From Tolumonas osonensis (lineage in GTDB: Bacteria > Pseudomonadota > Gammaproteobacteria > Enterobacterales > Aeromonadaceae): a stretch of 64,000 nucleotides of DNA. Below the pieces are notes generated by a model. The model did no database searches, was not told where the DNA came from, and saw only the letters and a program-made list of their open reading frames with translations. This document shows positions 40,909 through 50,612 of the stretch, piece by piece. Both the position numbers and the translations under genes were made by a program. Location of the stretch: NCBI RefSeq assembly GCF_014202415.1, contig NZ_JACHGR010000008.1, positions 62,001 to 126,000 of the forward strand. Reading direction: 5' to 3'. How positions within the stretch are numbered: the first letter of the stretch is position 1; every line of letters begins with the position of its first letter.

Positions 40909-42258
40909 TCAGATAAAGACATTCAATGTCAGTATCGACAGTAAGCCCATGATCGACATGACGGTCGACATCAGGGACCAAGAGAGGAAAGTTTCTTTGG
41001 TGGTCAGGCCGAAAAATTCTTTGATCATCCAGAAACTGGCATCGTTGACGTGAGAGAAGATACAAGAGCCAGCACCGGTTGCTAGTGTCACTAACGCTAA
41101 ATTGGTTCCCGTATGAGTTGCCAGCATTGGAATGACCAAACCGGCGGTTGAGATTGCAGCAACCGTGGCGGAGCCCAGACAGATACGCAGTAATGCTGCA
41201 ACACTCCAAGCCATCACGAGTGGATTGATATCAACACCCGCAAACATCTGGGCAATATAATCACCCACGCCAGAGTTGATCAGTACTTGCTTGAATGCAC
41301 CACCACCACCGATGATGAGCAGCAAACCTGCGATACCGGCAATTGCACTACCACAAGAATCCATCAGCTGTTTTACGTCTTTTTCGAGTTTGATACCCAT
41401 GGTGTATAACGCAAACAGGAAGGAGACCAGCATGGCAATTGTTGCATTCCCCAGGAATTTGATGACAACCAGCAGAAAGCTGTTCTCCACAGCCTGATCC
41501 AGATGCATCATTTGAATCATAGTGGCAATCGCCATCAAACCAACAGGCAGCATTGCCGTCAGGAAACTGATACCAAAACCTGGCATTTCTTCATCAGTGA
41601 ACGATTTCTGAGTGCCTAATGATGAAATACTGCCTGCTTTGGTGAATGCATCCGGAATCATCTTTTTACAAACTTTATTCAGGATTGGACCACTGATCAG
41701 GAAGGTTGGAATACCAGTCAGCAGACCATAGATCAGCACTTTACCGATATCCGCACCATACTCACCGGCAATCACTGTTGGGCCAGGATGTGGAGGTAAG
41801 AACCCGTGCGCTACAATCAAGCCGGATGTCATCGGAACGCACATATACATCGGAGAGATTTTTGCTTCTTTAGAAATTGCAAAGATGATCGGAATTAACA
41901 AAATCAAACCGACTTCGAAGAACAGCGCGATCCCAACGATGAAAGAAGAAAACACAACCGCCCACTCCAGTCGTTTTTCTCCGAAAAAGTCTAATAAGGT
42001 TAATGCAATGCGTTGTGCTGCACCCGCGTCGGCTAATAAGCGACCAAGCATTACCCCAAAACCAAAGATAAGTGCGATATGACCAAGTGTTCCGCCTAAC
42101 CCTGACTCAATCGTTTTCACTATTTTTTCGGATTCCATTCCGGTTGCAAGTGCGACCCCAATAGAAACCAGGATTAAGCTGATAAACGTATTTAGTTTTA
42201 CTTTTATGGTTAGAAATAAAAGTAATGCGATGCCTATGGCAACGATGACTAATGGCAT
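40909..42258 (-). CDS. GntP-family sugar-acid permease
   Basis: A 449-residue carrier with about 12 membrane segments and the GntP/GntT pattern: [44 protein letters not shown] and [24 protein letters not shown]. The family imports gluconate and related aldonates by proton symport. It is the last gene of a minus-strand group with the YjhG dehydratase and YjhH aldolase, so D-xylonate or a similar pentonate is the likely substrate. Specificity within the family cannot be fixed from sequence alone. Confidence 0.85.
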   Translation of the reverse strand: MPLVIVAIGIALLLFLTIKVKLNTFISLILVSIGVALATGMESEKIVKTIESGLGGTLGHIALIFGFGVMLGRLLADAGAAQRIALTLLDFFGEKRLEWAVVFSSFIVGIALFFEVGLILLIPIIFAISKEAKISPMYMCVPMTSGLIVAHGFLPPHPGPTVIAGEYGADIGKVLIYGLLTGIPTFLISGPILNKVCKKMIPDAFTKAGSISSLGTQKSFTDEEMPGFGISFLTAMLPVGLMAIATMIQMMHLDQAVENSFLLVVIKFLGNATIAMLVSFLFALYTMGIKLEKDVKQLMDSCGSAIAGIAGLLLIIGGGGAFKQVLINSGVGDYIAQMFAGVDINPLVMAWSVAALLRICLGSATVAAISTAGLVIPMLATHTGTNLALVTLATGAGSCIFSHVNDASFWMIKEFFGLTTKETFLSWSLMSTVMSIMGLLSILTLNVFI

Positions 42259-42301
42259 ATGTACCTCTCAGATATATTTATAAATGTGTTGTGTGTTTTT
42301 T

Positions 42302-42324
42302 CAGGGTCTCGCGAAAAGACCCTG
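42302..42324. other. Hairpin between the permease and dehydratase genes
   Basis: CAGGGTCT (42302-42309) and AGACCCTG (42317-42324) form a perfect 8-bp stem. On the transcribed minus strand it is followed by A, not U residues, so it is not a normal terminator; it may be a processing or mRNA-stability element. Confidence 0.55.
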
Positions 42325-42336
42325 GGATTTTTAAAA

Positions 42337-44304
42337 TCATTTATTACCTGGAATATGAGATAGAAAATGCCTGCTGATCGCTTCTACGTCATAAATGCAT
42401 CCACGCCATGTTCCTCCACTGGCTGCTTGTAATAGCGCCCATAAACGGGTGTCTTCGGGTAAATCTGGATCAGGCGCTAACTCAGGGTGAGATGTGCGAC
42501 TCTGTAATTCTTTCGCGCCATCTTCAGGGGTTAAAAGATGGTTTTCGTCAGAGCCAAGGAAGTTGACCGAGCCCTCTAATTTCACGCAATCGACGACTAT
42601 TTCGACGATGTCACCATCGCGTAATTTGCCGATTGGGCCGTCGGCCAATGCCTCCGGACCGACGTGACCAATACAGGCGCCGGTTGATACACCAGAAAAA
42701 CGGGCATCGGTGATCAGGGAGACATGTTTGCCGTAAGACAAATGCTTCAGAGCACTGGTCACCTGATAAGTTTCTTCCATCCCGGTACCGGAAGGACCGG
42801 TGCCAATGATGACCAGAATATCGCCGGCTTTGACTTTCTCATGTTTGATGTCAAAAACAGCTGCTTTTTCAGAGGTGAAGACTTTAATCTTACCCTGATG
42901 ACGATAGACACCATCTGCACCAATCACGCTTGGATCAATCGCGGTAGATTTAATCACCGAACCTTCAGGGGCAATATTTCCGACCGGGAACGTAATGGTG
43001 GACGTCAGCCCTTTATCTCGCGCGAGAGACTGGCTCATGATGACGGAGTCCGGATCGATATGGTCACGTTCACGCAAAATCGACCTGAACTTCTGACGTC
43101 GTTCCGATTTCTCCCACCAGTCGAGATTTTCTTTGACCGTCTGGCCGGTCACGGTCAATGCATCTTCATGCAACAGACCGAGTTTACGCAGATGCAACAT
43201 CACTTCCGGAACGCCACCTGCCATAAAGGCACGAACCGTTGGGTGGTTAATCGGGCCGTTCGGGATCACGCTGACCAAGCGTGGTACTTCTTTATTGATT
43301 CGGGTCCAGTCATCCACGGTTGGGATCCGGCATCCGGCCTGATGCGCAATGGCTGGAATATGCAACAGCAGATTCGTTGAGCCACCAAAGGCGGCATGCA
43401 CAATCATCGCATTCTCAATCGCTTTATTGGTGAGAATATCTTTGGTGGTGATGCCCTTAGATTGCAATAGCAGCGCCGCTTTCGCAGAAGCTTTGGCTAT
43501 ATCTACCCATACGGCTTCACCAGAAGGTGCCAATGCGGAGTGAGGTAATGCCAGGCCCAAACCTTCGGCAACAACCTGCGAGGTACCAGCTGTGCCCAGA
43601 AACTGGCAGCCGCCACCGGATGAAGCACAAGCAGAACAGCCTAAACGGCAGGCATCATTCAAAGAGAGTTCGCCATTGGCAAAGCGAGTGCCGATGGTTT
43701 GGACTTTCCCGTTATCTTCACCATCGATAGCCGGGAGTGTTGAACCGCCAGGGATCAGGACGGTGGATTTATTATGCTGTGAGGCCAACGCCATCATGGT
43801 TGCTGGCAGCCCTTTATCGCAACTGGCAACACCAATCACTGCTTTGCAGGTTGGCAGAGAACGGATCAGTCGACGCATGACCATGGCCGCATCATTGCGG
43901 TATGGCAGTGAATCAAACATCCCGGTAGTGCCTTGCGTGCGGCCATCACATGGATCAGACACATAAACGGCATAAGGCACGCCTTGCTGACCAGTAATTT
44001 CATCCGCTGCCGCCTTCAATTGAATGTCCAGCTCGTAGTGGCCCTGATGCAGCGCTAACGCTGTTGGTTTCCCGTCCGGATTGCGCATTCCACCCAATGT
44101 GCTGAGCAACAGAACTTCCGTACCAAGCAGCTTCTCTGGCTGCCATCCCATTCCGGCATTCATCGTCATGCCGAAAATATCGCCACTCGGCAGATTCATC
44201 AGCATGTCTGGGGTCAGTGGTAAAGCGCCGTCCGGACCAGCGGCCTGAGTTTTTACCTGATAAATAGATTCATCAGAGGGATTATAAAGATTATCCAAAT
44301 TCAT
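42337..44304 (-). CDS. yjhG: YjhG-type D-xylonate dehydratase
   Basis: A 655-residue member of the IlvD/Edd family, the same length as E. coli YjhG and strongly similar to it (MTMNAGMGWQPEKLL, GHYELDIQLKAAADEI, SDPCDGRTQGTTGMFDS). Fe-S cluster cysteines appear in SDPCDGR, ASCDKGLP and CSACASSGGGCQFLG. It dehydrates D-xylonate to 2-keto-3-deoxyxylonate. It lies 15 nt before the aldolase gene's end and upstream of the permease, forming a pathway unit with both. The first ~15 residues are the least conserved. Confidence 0.93.
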   Translation of the reverse strand: MNLDNLYNPSDESIYQVKTQAAGPDGALPLTPDMLMNLPSGDIFGMTMNAGMGWQPEKLLGTEVLLLSTLGGMRNPDGKPTALALHQGHYELDIQLKAAADEITGQQGVPYAVYVSDPCDGRTQGTTGMFDSLPYRNDAAMVMRRLIRSLPTCKAVIGVASCDKGLPATMMALASQHNKSTVLIPGGSTLPAIDGEDNGKVQTIGTRFANGELSLNDACRLGCSACASSGGGCQFLGTAGTSQVVAEGLGLALPHSALAPSGEAVWVDIAKASAKAALLLQSKGITTKDILTNKAIENAMIVHAAFGGSTNLLLHIPAIAHQAGCRIPTVDDWTRINKEVPRLVSVIPNGPINHPTVRAFMAGGVPEVMLHLRKLGLLHEDALTVTGQTVKENLDWWEKSERRQKFRSILRERDHIDPDSVIMSQSLARDKGLTSTITFPVGNIAPEGSVIKSTAIDPSVIGADGVYRHQGKIKVFTSEKAAVFDIKHEKVKAGDILVIIGTGPSGTGMEETYQVTSALKHLSYGKHVSLITDARFSGVSTGACIGHVGPEALADGPIGKLRDGDIVEIVVDCVKLEGSVNFLGSDENHLLTPEDGAKELQSRTSHPELAPDPDLPEDTRLWALLQAASGGTWRGCIYDVEAISRHFLSHIPGNK

Positions 44305-44319
44305 CGATGACTCTCCGCT

Positions 44320-45228
44320 TTATTTCAGAATGCCGTGAGATAATAAAAATTGTTTCAATTTTGACTTCATTTCATCCGTCGGTTGCTGGGTTGGAGGAAG
44401 ACAATAGGTATTAATTGGCAGACCTTTGAGTTTCATGGCCTCTTTGATTAAGGCAATAAATGGCGTATCCAAACCATAAACGCTCGGCATTTGAATCAGT
44501 TTTTTATGCATTTCAGCCGCTGTTTTTAAATCACCCTGTTGAAATGCCTGATAAATACCTACTGATAATTCAGGTGCGAAATTAATGCTTGCAGTAATAG
44601 AACCATCACCACCTAGCAGTAAAGTACTCAATAAATGATCGTCATAACCGCAGAGCACTGAAAAATCCGGCCTCACTTCTTTTACGATATTAATCATATT
44701 TCTGATATGAGTGACACTGTCGATTGTGTCTTTAATACCAACAATGTTGTTGTGTTTGAGTGCCAGATTTTTTACGAACTCTGGGGTTAGATCCTGACCA
44801 GTTAGTAACGGGAAGTTATATAGCAAGACTGGAAGATCAGTCGCAGAGGCAATGCTCTGGAAATAATGTAGCAGATTTTTTTCTGTAACCTTCCAATAGA
44901 AAGGATTAATCACAACAACAGCATCTGCACCTGATTTTTCGGCATGCTTTGTTAACTCAACAGCTTCTCTTGTATTTGTAGAGCCAACACCAATTAATAC
45001 CGGAACACGATGGGCAGTCACCTCAATGGCCGCTTCGGCTAATTTCATTCGCTCAACATGATTCATTTGCGAGAATTCGCCACCACTTCCCAAATAGAAC
45101 AACCCGTTAACACCTGAGGTTATCAGATAGTCTGCAATTGCTTTAGTCGCTGTATAATCTATATTCCCTGTATTATCAAAAGCGGATGAAACAGGGGGAA
45201 TCACACCAGAAAATTTTTTAATACTCAT
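44320..45228 (-). CDS. yjhH: YjhH/YagE-type 2-keto-3-deoxy-pentonate aldolase
   Basis: A 302-residue class I aldolase of the dihydrodipicolinate synthase family, close to E. coli YjhH. Signatures: KKFSGVIPPVSSAFD, FYLGSGGEFSQM, PVLLYNFPLLTGQDLTPE with the catalytic Tyr, and NIVGIKDTIDS with the Schiff-base Lys. It cleaves 2-keto-3-deoxyxylonate to pyruvate and glycolaldehyde. ATG at 45228 is preferred; a TTG overlapping the regulator's stop would add six residues. It lies between the IclR-type gene and yjhG on one strand. Confidence 0.9.
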   Translation of the reverse strand: MSIKKFSGVIPPVSSAFDNTGNIDYTATKAIADYLITSGVNGLFYLGSGGEFSQMNHVERMKLAEAAIEVTAHRVPVLIGVGSTNTREAVELTKHAEKSGADAVVVINPFYWKVTEKNLLHYFQSIASATDLPVLLYNFPLLTGQDLTPEFVKNLALKHNNIVGIKDTIDSVTHIRNMINIVKEVRPDFSVLCGYDDHLLSTLLLGGDGSITASINFAPELSVGIYQAFQQGDLKTAAEMHKKLIQMPSVYGLDTPFIALIKEAMKLKGLPINTYCLPPTQQPTDEMKSKLKQFLLSHGILK

Positions 45229-45242
45229 ACTAATCTGCCTTT

Positions 45243-46013
45243 TCAAATAAACGGCTTACGATAGCCAAGACCATAAGATATTGTTTTTGCACTATTCAGC
45301 AAGCAATCAAGATATTTCGCCCGATGTTTTACAGAGAAGGTTTCTGTGGTTCCGGAAATGGAAATCGCATAACTAACTCTGCCGTAGATATCAAACACAG
45401 GCGCACCTAAACAAATCACACCATCTTTAGATTCTTCATTATCAATTGCCCATCCTTGCATCTTTGTTTTTAAAAGCTCGGATTTAAAGGTTGGAATGTC
45501 TGTAATTGTTTTATCCGTGTATCTATTCATGTATATATTATTGACATAATGATCTATTTCATCATCCCTCATCCATGCCAATAATGCTTTTCCTAGAGCT
45601 GTTGCATGTAATGTTAATTTCTTTCCTATCCAACTTTCCTGGGTTGGCACAGATGATGGGCATTCAATTTTGTCCAGATATATAGCGTGGTGATTTTCAA
45701 TAACGCCCAGATGACAAATCAGTCCGGCCTGAATTGAAAGCTCTTGCATTGGCCTTCTTGTTATTTCAAATAAATTCTTTTTATGAAATGATTGACAACC
45801 CAATTCGTATATCTTTAATCCAAGGACATATTTATTTCGGTCATTTTTAACAAGCAAACCACAATCAATCATTATCTCCAGGAGAACTAAAGCACTGCTT
45901 TTTGGTAATTCTATTTTTGCAACAATTTCACTGAATGTTGCAGAACCAACACGTCCAATATAAGTCAGTATTTTGTCTGCCCGAATCAGCGAGGTGCCAC
46001 CTTTAGTTCCCAT
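45243..46013 (-). CDS. IclR-family regulator of the xylonate-type locus
   Basis: A 256-residue IclR regulator: an N-terminal winged helix (about 10-70; SATFSEIVAKIELPKSSALVLLE) and an effector domain with HLGVIENHHAIYLDKIE, LHATALGKALLAW and DGVICLGAPVFDIYGRVSYA. E. coli pairs similar regulators (YagI/XynR, YjhI) with its xylonate genes. Strongly AT-rich, unlike the core genes. CAGGAG precedes the ATG. It is divergent from the alcohol dehydrogenase and upstream of yjhH, and probably controls both directions. Confidence 0.86.
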   Translation of the reverse strand: MGTKGGTSLIRADKILTYIGRVGSATFSEIVAKIELPKSSALVLLEIMIDCGLLVKNDRNKYVLGLKIYELGCQSFHKKNLFEITRRPMQELSIQAGLICHLGVIENHHAIYLDKIECPSSVPTQESWIGKKLTLHATALGKALLAWMRDDEIDHYVNNIYMNRYTDKTITDIPTFKSELLKTKMQGWAIDNEESKDGVICLGAPVFDIYGRVSYAISISGTTETFSVKHRAKYLDCLLNSAKTISYGLGYRKPFI

Positions 46014-46311
46014 TCATTCAACTCCTGTTAATTAACCAGAGTAGATGCTTCTATTTAAATCTACTCAGTAAAAATAAAAAATACTTTGTACAGCATGCTG
46101 AACCAAAATGTTGAGATACCATCCACAAAGTGATTCTTTTGAATTTTCATTTGTTAGTATGAATAAAAGAAAACAGCCATGAATAGCCAGTTAATGTAAT
46201 CGCTTTTTTCGCTGATTTTTGTTTTTATGTATTTTTGTGATCTGCTTCAAATAAATGCGAGATTTGTATTTCTTGTTCAAAAGTTAATTTTTTATTTTTA
46301 AGGAGAAACAT
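46014..46311. other. AT-rich divergent control region (IclR gene / alcohol dehydrogenase)
   Basis: About 300 bp with no coding frame, strongly AT-rich, between two divergent starts. It must hold both promoters and probably the IclR operator. I could not pick a single convincing palindrome; AAAAATAAAAAATA and TTTTTATTTTTAAGG tracts near each start are only suggestive. Confidence 0.5.
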
Positions 46312-47430
46312 ATGAACAATATCCCGAAAACCTCTCATGCTGCAGTATTAAAACAGCCACGAGAAATCAAAGTCGAATCTTTCAATATTCCTGAGATTGG
46401 CCCGGATGAGATGCTGGTGCGAGTCGAAGGATGTGGGATTTGTGGTACAGACGTTCATGAATATAACCGGGATCCATTTAACCTGGCACCAGTGGTATTG
46501 GGGCACGAAGGTACCGGGCGAATCGTCAAACTTGGCTCGAATATCAAGGCCGACTCTTCCGGCGTAGCCGTAAAAGAAGGGGATGCGATCGTTACCAGCG
46601 TTTTACTCTGTGGGCATTGCGAACCCTGCCGCACGCAACCGGCGAGAAATAATCTGTGTGAAAATCTGGGTCTTTACGGGCTGATGCCTGACGATGATAA
46701 GTATCGCCTGAATGGCTGGTTTTCCGAATATATCGTGATCCGACCAAACAGTTCATTCTTCGTTGTGAATGACATGAATCTAGAACAACGCCTGCTGATT
46801 GAACCGGCAGCAGTTGTAGTTCATTCGCTGGAAAGAGCGAAATCGACCGGTCTCTTAAAGTTCAACAGTAAAGTCCTTGTTCAGGGATGTGGCCCGATTG
46901 GTCTGTTACAGATTGCGGTGTTGCGAACCATGGGCATTGAAAACATTATTGCCTTAGACAGTAACGTCAAGCGTCTGGAATTTGCAAAATCAATGGGCGC
47001 GAATACCACGATGAATGTTGCTGATTATCCAAAACTGGATGATCTCGTGGCAGCGATTAAAGACATGACTGCTGGTGTAGGGGTTGATTTTGCGTTCCAG
47101 TGCACTGGTGTGCCACAAGCGGCTGCCAACGTCTGGAAATTTATCAAACGGGGTGGTGGGTTATGTGAAGTGGGCTTTTTCATCAACAACGGTGAATGCA
47201 GTATTAATCCTCATTTCGATATTTGTAATAAAGAGATTGTTGTGACTGGTTCATGGGCTTACAGCCTGCAGGATTATCCGGTCACGATGGATTTTATCCG
47301 TCGTGCAATCGGTATTGGTTTGCCTCTGGAAACTCTGGTGACACACCAGTTTCCGTTGGATCAGCTGGATGAAGCAATGCAGGTGAATATCCGGCAGGAA
47401 GGGATCAAAATTGCTTATGTTGCCAACTAG
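46312..47430 (+). CDS. Zinc-dependent alcohol/polyol dehydrogenase
   Basis: A 372-residue medium-chain dehydrogenase. The catalytic-zinc motif CGICGTDVHE and the GHEGTGRI histidine-glutamate are present, as is the structural-zinc cysteine set LLCGHCEPC...C. The nucleotide motif is GCGPIGLLQ. Divergent from the IclR regulator of the xylonate-type genes, it probably belongs to that pathway, either oxidising an entering sugar or polyol or reducing the glycolaldehyde made by the aldolase. Substrate is inference. AAGGAG lies just before the ATG and a strong terminator follows. Confidence 0.85.
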   Translation: MNNIPKTSHAAVLKQPREIKVESFNIPEIGPDEMLVRVEGCGICGTDVHEYNRDPFNLAPVVLGHEGTGRIVKLGSNIKADSSGVAVKEGDAIVTSVLLCGHCEPCRTQPARNNLCENLGLYGLMPDDDKYRLNGWFSEYIVIRPNSSFFVVNDMNLEQRLLIEPAAVVVHSLERAKSTGLLKFNSKVLVQGCGPIGLLQIAVLRTMGIENIIALDSNVKRLEFAKSMGANTTMNVADYPKLDDLVAAIKDMTAGVGVDFAFQCTGVPQAAANVWKFIKRGGGLCEVGFFINNGECSINPHFDICNKEIVVTGSWAYSLQDYPVTMDFIRRAIGIGLPLETLVTHQFPLDQLDEAMQVNIRQEGIKIAYVAN

Positions 47431-47473
47431 GCAACTAACCGGCTTCCTTTTAGCTTCCAGATGTAACGATAAG

Positions 47474-47499
47474 ACCCGGCGAGAAAAGCCGGGTTTTTT
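47474..47499 (+). terminator. Terminator of the alcohol dehydrogenase gene
   Basis: ACCCGGC (47474-47480) and GCCGGGT (47488-47494) with a 7-nt loop, followed by TTTTTT. It lies 43 nt past the stop codon. Confidence 0.9.
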
Positions 47500-47611
47500 A
47501 AGGGGAACCGGAATACAGTTACGCTCCCGGTATCGCATCACATTTTATCCTCTTGATTTCCAGCGCAGCTGCACAGAAGATGGACGGGTTAAATCAGTAA
47601 CGAGGTCAGTT

Positions 47612-48064
47612 ATGCTTGCTCTATTACGTTCGCTGTTCCGGGAAATGATGCCGGGCCATAACGGTATGGATACCGCAGACAATGCCGCGATTCAGCTGGC
47701 GACGGCTTCCTTGCTGTGTGAGGTATCCCGGGCGGATAATCATCTCGATGCCAGGGAAGAAAAAGCCAAAATTCATCTGCTGACTCACCTGCTGGATATT
47801 GATGATACGGCCGCGCAGGCCCTGCTGAACCAGGCCCGGCACAAAAGCGAAAACGCGGTCTCGCTATTTGATTTCACCAACAAATTACGGGCATTGGAGC
47901 AGGCGGAGCGCTTTGAACTGATCAAGGCGATGTGGCAGGTCGCCTACGCCGATGGCCATCTGGACCCGCAGGAAGAGGCGGTGATCCGTCAGGTGGCGGA
48001 TCTGATTTATCTGGATCACCCGGAGTTCATCCGCGCCAAGCTGACGGTATTGCAGACGACTTAA
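47612..48064 (+). CDS. TerB-like (tellurite resistance B fold) protein
   Basis: A 150-residue all-helical protein of the TerB group. Two acidic repeats show the expected metal-binding layout: ADNHLDAREEKAKI and ADGHLDPQEEAVIRQ. The role of stand-alone TerB proteins is unknown. The start at 47612 follows a GAGG; the frame extends 67 codons upstream across the preceding terminator and into the dehydrogenase end, so the long form is rejected. Its stop overlaps the convergent regulator gene by 4 nt. Confidence 0.82.
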   Translation: MLALLRSLFREMMPGHNGMDTADNAAIQLATASLLCEVSRADNHLDAREEKAKIHLLTHLLDIDDTAAQALLNQARHKSENAVSLFDFTNKLRALEQAERFELIKAMWQVAYADGHLDPQEEAVIRQVADLIYLDHPEFIRAKLTVLQTT

Positions 48065-49011
48065 TCGCCGCTCAGCAGGTAATTCGCGGTATCCTCGTCG
48101 GTCACCAGACCGGCCAGCCAGCCTCCCTGCAACACGGCCTTGATCGCCTGATGTTTTTCCCGGCCACCGGCAAACGCGATGATATTCCGCTGCGTATGCG
48201 GTTGCAGCAGCATGCTGGTCAGACGCTCATTGAGCTCGCACTCAATCCGGGATCCATCTTCGGCAATGAAATGTCCCAGCACTTCCGCAATCACATGTTC
48301 CCGTTTCAGTAGCTGTAATTGCTCGTCGGAGATAAACCCGTCCTGACGTAACGGGCACACCTCATTCACCTGGCCGATACCGATAAAGGCGACGTCGGCC
48401 TGTTCGGCCCGCTCAATCACAGCCTGATAGATACGGTGACTGCGCCACAGCACACCGTCTTCCCGGCTGTCCGCAAACATCGGCGCCGGCAAGATGAAAT
48501 ATTTCCCCTGGGTTTTTTCCGCCATCCGCAGCGGCACATCGTAGCGGGTACATGAGCCATCCGAGGCTATGGCACCAATCAGCGAGACACAGGTATGCTG
48601 CGGCCGTTCCATGTCCGGCAAGGCATCGATGGCCGCCCGCAAGAGCCGTCCCGACCCTACCGCCACCGTCAGCGCCGTTTCCGAACGCAGATAATGCAGC
48701 ATCGTCTCGGCACCGGACACCGCGATCAGACGGCCAATCGACACCTCGTCCAGCCCGGCCGAAGGCACAACATGACACTCGCGCAGACCAAAGCGTTTTT
48801 GCAGCGCCGTGGCCAGATCCATGCAATCCGCGATCGGGTGCGAAATGCTGACACCAACGATCTGCTGCTCCGAAGCCAGCGCTACCAGGCGCTGCGCGGC
48901 CTGGCGTGACACCCCCAGAATATCCGCGATCTCGTTTTGTGTCTTGCCGGCCACGTAATACAGCCAGGCCGCCCGGGCCGCCTGATCCAGCTTGCGATCA
49001 TGTTTGCTCAT
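48061..49011 (-). CDS. SorC-family regulator of arabinitol catabolism
   Basis: A 316-residue SorC/DeoR-like regulator: an N-terminal helix-turn-helix (about 15-50; YYVAGKTQNEIADILGVSRQAAQRLV) and a large sugar-phosphate-binding domain (AVGSGRLLRAAIDAL, VSLIGAIASDGS, AFIGIGQVNE, AFAGGREKHQAI). It is divergent from the dalD operon, the arrangement of Klebsiella dalR, and presumably responds to arabinitol or xylulose. The last 4 nt overlap the end of the TerB-like gene. Confidence 0.85.
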   Translation of the reverse strand: MSKHDRKLDQAARAAWLYYVAGKTQNEIADILGVSRQAAQRLVALASEQQIVGVSISHPIADCMDLATALQKRFGLRECHVVPSAGLDEVSIGRLIAVSGAETMLHYLRSETALTVAVGSGRLLRAAIDALPDMERPQHTCVSLIGAIASDGSCTRYDVPLRMAEKTQGKYFILPAPMFADSREDGVLWRSHRIYQAVIERAEQADVAFIGIGQVNEVCPLRQDGFISDEQLQLLKREHVIAEVLGHFIAEDGSRIECELNERLTSMLLQPHTQRNIIAFAGGREKHQAIKAVLQGGWLAGLVTDEDTANYLLSGD

Positions 49012-49083
49012 CGTCTTCCCCGCCCTCGTTCTTTTGACCGGATTTTACCCCGAAGCAGAGCGGGAATTCAGTTTATTTCAAAA

Positions 49084-49178
49084 AATGTGATCAAAAGACC
49101 AGTTAATGGGCAAATATTCAAATAATCTACACTCAATTCGAGCAAAAGCCCTCGATAAGAGCAAATAATCAAAATCAC
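49084..49178. promoter_or_regulatory. Likely SorC-type operator region of the arabinitol operon
   Basis: A GCAAATATTCAAA sequence (49110-49122) is repeated as GCAAATAATCAAA (49161-49173), 51 bp apart, about five helical turns. GTGATCAAAA at 49087 and AAAATCAC at 49171 form an outer inverted pair. The layout fits looping by an oligomeric SorC protein. Confidence 0.4.
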
Positions 49179-49196
49179 AACAGCAAGGAGTTCAAC

Positions 49197-50600
49197 ATGG
49201 ATAACCAACAACAACGTGTATGGATGCATATCGGTGCCGGCTCTTTCCATCGTGCCCATCAGGCCTGGTATCTGCACCGTCTGCTGATGCAGGGTGATAC
49301 CCGCTGGTCCATCGCGCTGGGCAATATCCGCAATGATGCCAATGCACTGCTGACCGCATTAGAAAAACAGAACGGTGAATACATTCTGGAAACCGTGTCA
49401 CCGGCCGGTGAGCGGAAATACGAGCGCGTCACTTCCATCAAGAAAGTGCTGCCATGGGATGAACAGCTGTCTGCGCTGGTCGCTCAGGGCGCCGCGACGG
49501 AAACCGGCGTAATCAGCTTTACCGTGACCGAAGGTGGTTACTATCTGGATACCGAACACAAACTGGATCCGAAAAATCCGGATATCCAGGCCGATCTGCT
49601 GGGTGAAGCCCGCACCATTTACGGCACCCTGGATCGCATTCTGCGCCAGCGTATCAAGCAGAAATCCGGTCCGGTGACTCTGCTGAACTGCGATAACCTG
49701 CGCCACAACGGCGAACGCTTCCGCAACGGTTTCCTGGCCTTCCTGGCACTGAAAGGCGACATGGCGATGCTGGATTGGGTGAAAAATTTCACCTCCTCGC
49801 CAAACACCATGGTGGACCGTATCACGCCGCGTCCGACCGCCGACATTGCGCCGCGCGTTGAGGAAAAAACCGGCTTCAAGGATCTGGCGCCGCTGATGGG
49901 CGAATCCTTCATTCAGTGGGTGATCGAAGATGATTTCATTGCCGGCCGTCCGGCGCTGGAAGAGGTCGGCGTGGAAATGGTGAAATCCGTGCTGCCGTGG
50001 GAAGAAGCCAAAATCCGTATTCTGAATGCCAGCCACAGCTGCATCGCCTGGGCCGGCACCCTGATCGGTCTGAGCTACATTCATGAAAGTACCCAGACCC
50101 AATCCATCTGTGAAATGGCCTGGGAATATGTCACGCAGGATGTCATCCCGTCGCTGACCCCAAGTCCGCTGGATCTGGACGCCTATCGCGACGTGGTGCT
50201 CGACCGTTTCCGCAACCCCTACATCCTGGACACCAACCAGCGTGTAGCCGCTGACGGCTTATCCAAGATCCCGGGCATGATCGCGCCGACCCTGATCGAA
50301 TGCTACAACCGCGGCCAGATCCCACGTGCTACTGCAGTATTGCCGGCACTGTTCTTCCTGTTCATGGAACGCTGGCATGAAGGCGACCTGCCTTACACCT
50401 ATCAGGACGGCATTCTGGATGCGAACGCAATGCATGCCCGCTTCAGCGCCGCCGATCCGCTGGCCGAATTTGCCCGGGATGAAGCCCTGTTTGGTCCGCT
50501 GGCCGGCAAGCCGAATTTCGAGCAATTACTGCGTGATACCGTGCAGAGCCTGCGCACCTGGATCACGCTGCAAACCAATGAAACTGTTGTCAGTCAGTAA
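49197..50600 (+). CDS. dalD: D-arabinitol 4-dehydrogenase
   Basis: A 467-residue polyol-specific long-chain dehydrogenase. It opens [21 protein letters not shown], which includes the nucleotide motif GAGSFHR, and carries the [12 protein letters not shown] and DRITPR segments of the mannitol dehydrogenase family, with the catalytic Lys in [11 protein letters not shown]. The overall match is to Klebsiella DalD, which oxidises D-arabinitol to D-xylulose with NAD+. GCAAGGAG precedes the ATG. Xylulokinase follows 12 nt later, consistent with the pathway. Confidence 0.88.
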   Translation: MDNQQQRVWMHIGAGSFHRAHQAWYLHRLLMQGDTRWSIALGNIRNDANALLTALEKQNGEYILETVSPAGERKYERVTSIKKVLPWDEQLSALVAQGAATETGVISFTVTEGGYYLDTEHKLDPKNPDIQADLLGEARTIYGTLDRILRQRIKQKSGPVTLLNCDNLRHNGERFRNGFLAFLALKGDMAMLDWVKNFTSSPNTMVDRITPRPTADIAPRVEEKTGFKDLAPLMGESFIQWVIEDDFIAGRPALEEVGVEMVKSVLPWEEAKIRILNASHSCIAWAGTLIGLSYIHESTQTQSICEMAWEYVTQDVIPSLTPSPLDLDAYRDVVLDRFRNPYILDTNQRVAADGLSKIPGMIAPTLIECYNRGQIPRATAVLPALFFLFMERWHEGDLPYTYQDGILDANAMHARFSAADPLAEFARDEALFGPLAGKPNFEQLLRDTVQSLRTWITLQTNETVVSQ

Positions 50601-50612
50601 GGAAGAAACGTC

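Noticed and set aside
42302-42324. Terminator between the dehydratase and permease genes
   Set aside because: On the transcribed strand the stem is followed by A residues, not U, so it cannot act as a standard intrinsic terminator.
47411-47611. Longer 217-residue form of the TerB-like protein
   Set aside because: The extra 67 codons run through the dehydrogenase end and its terminator, have no family similarity, and a GAGG site sits at the internal ATG.
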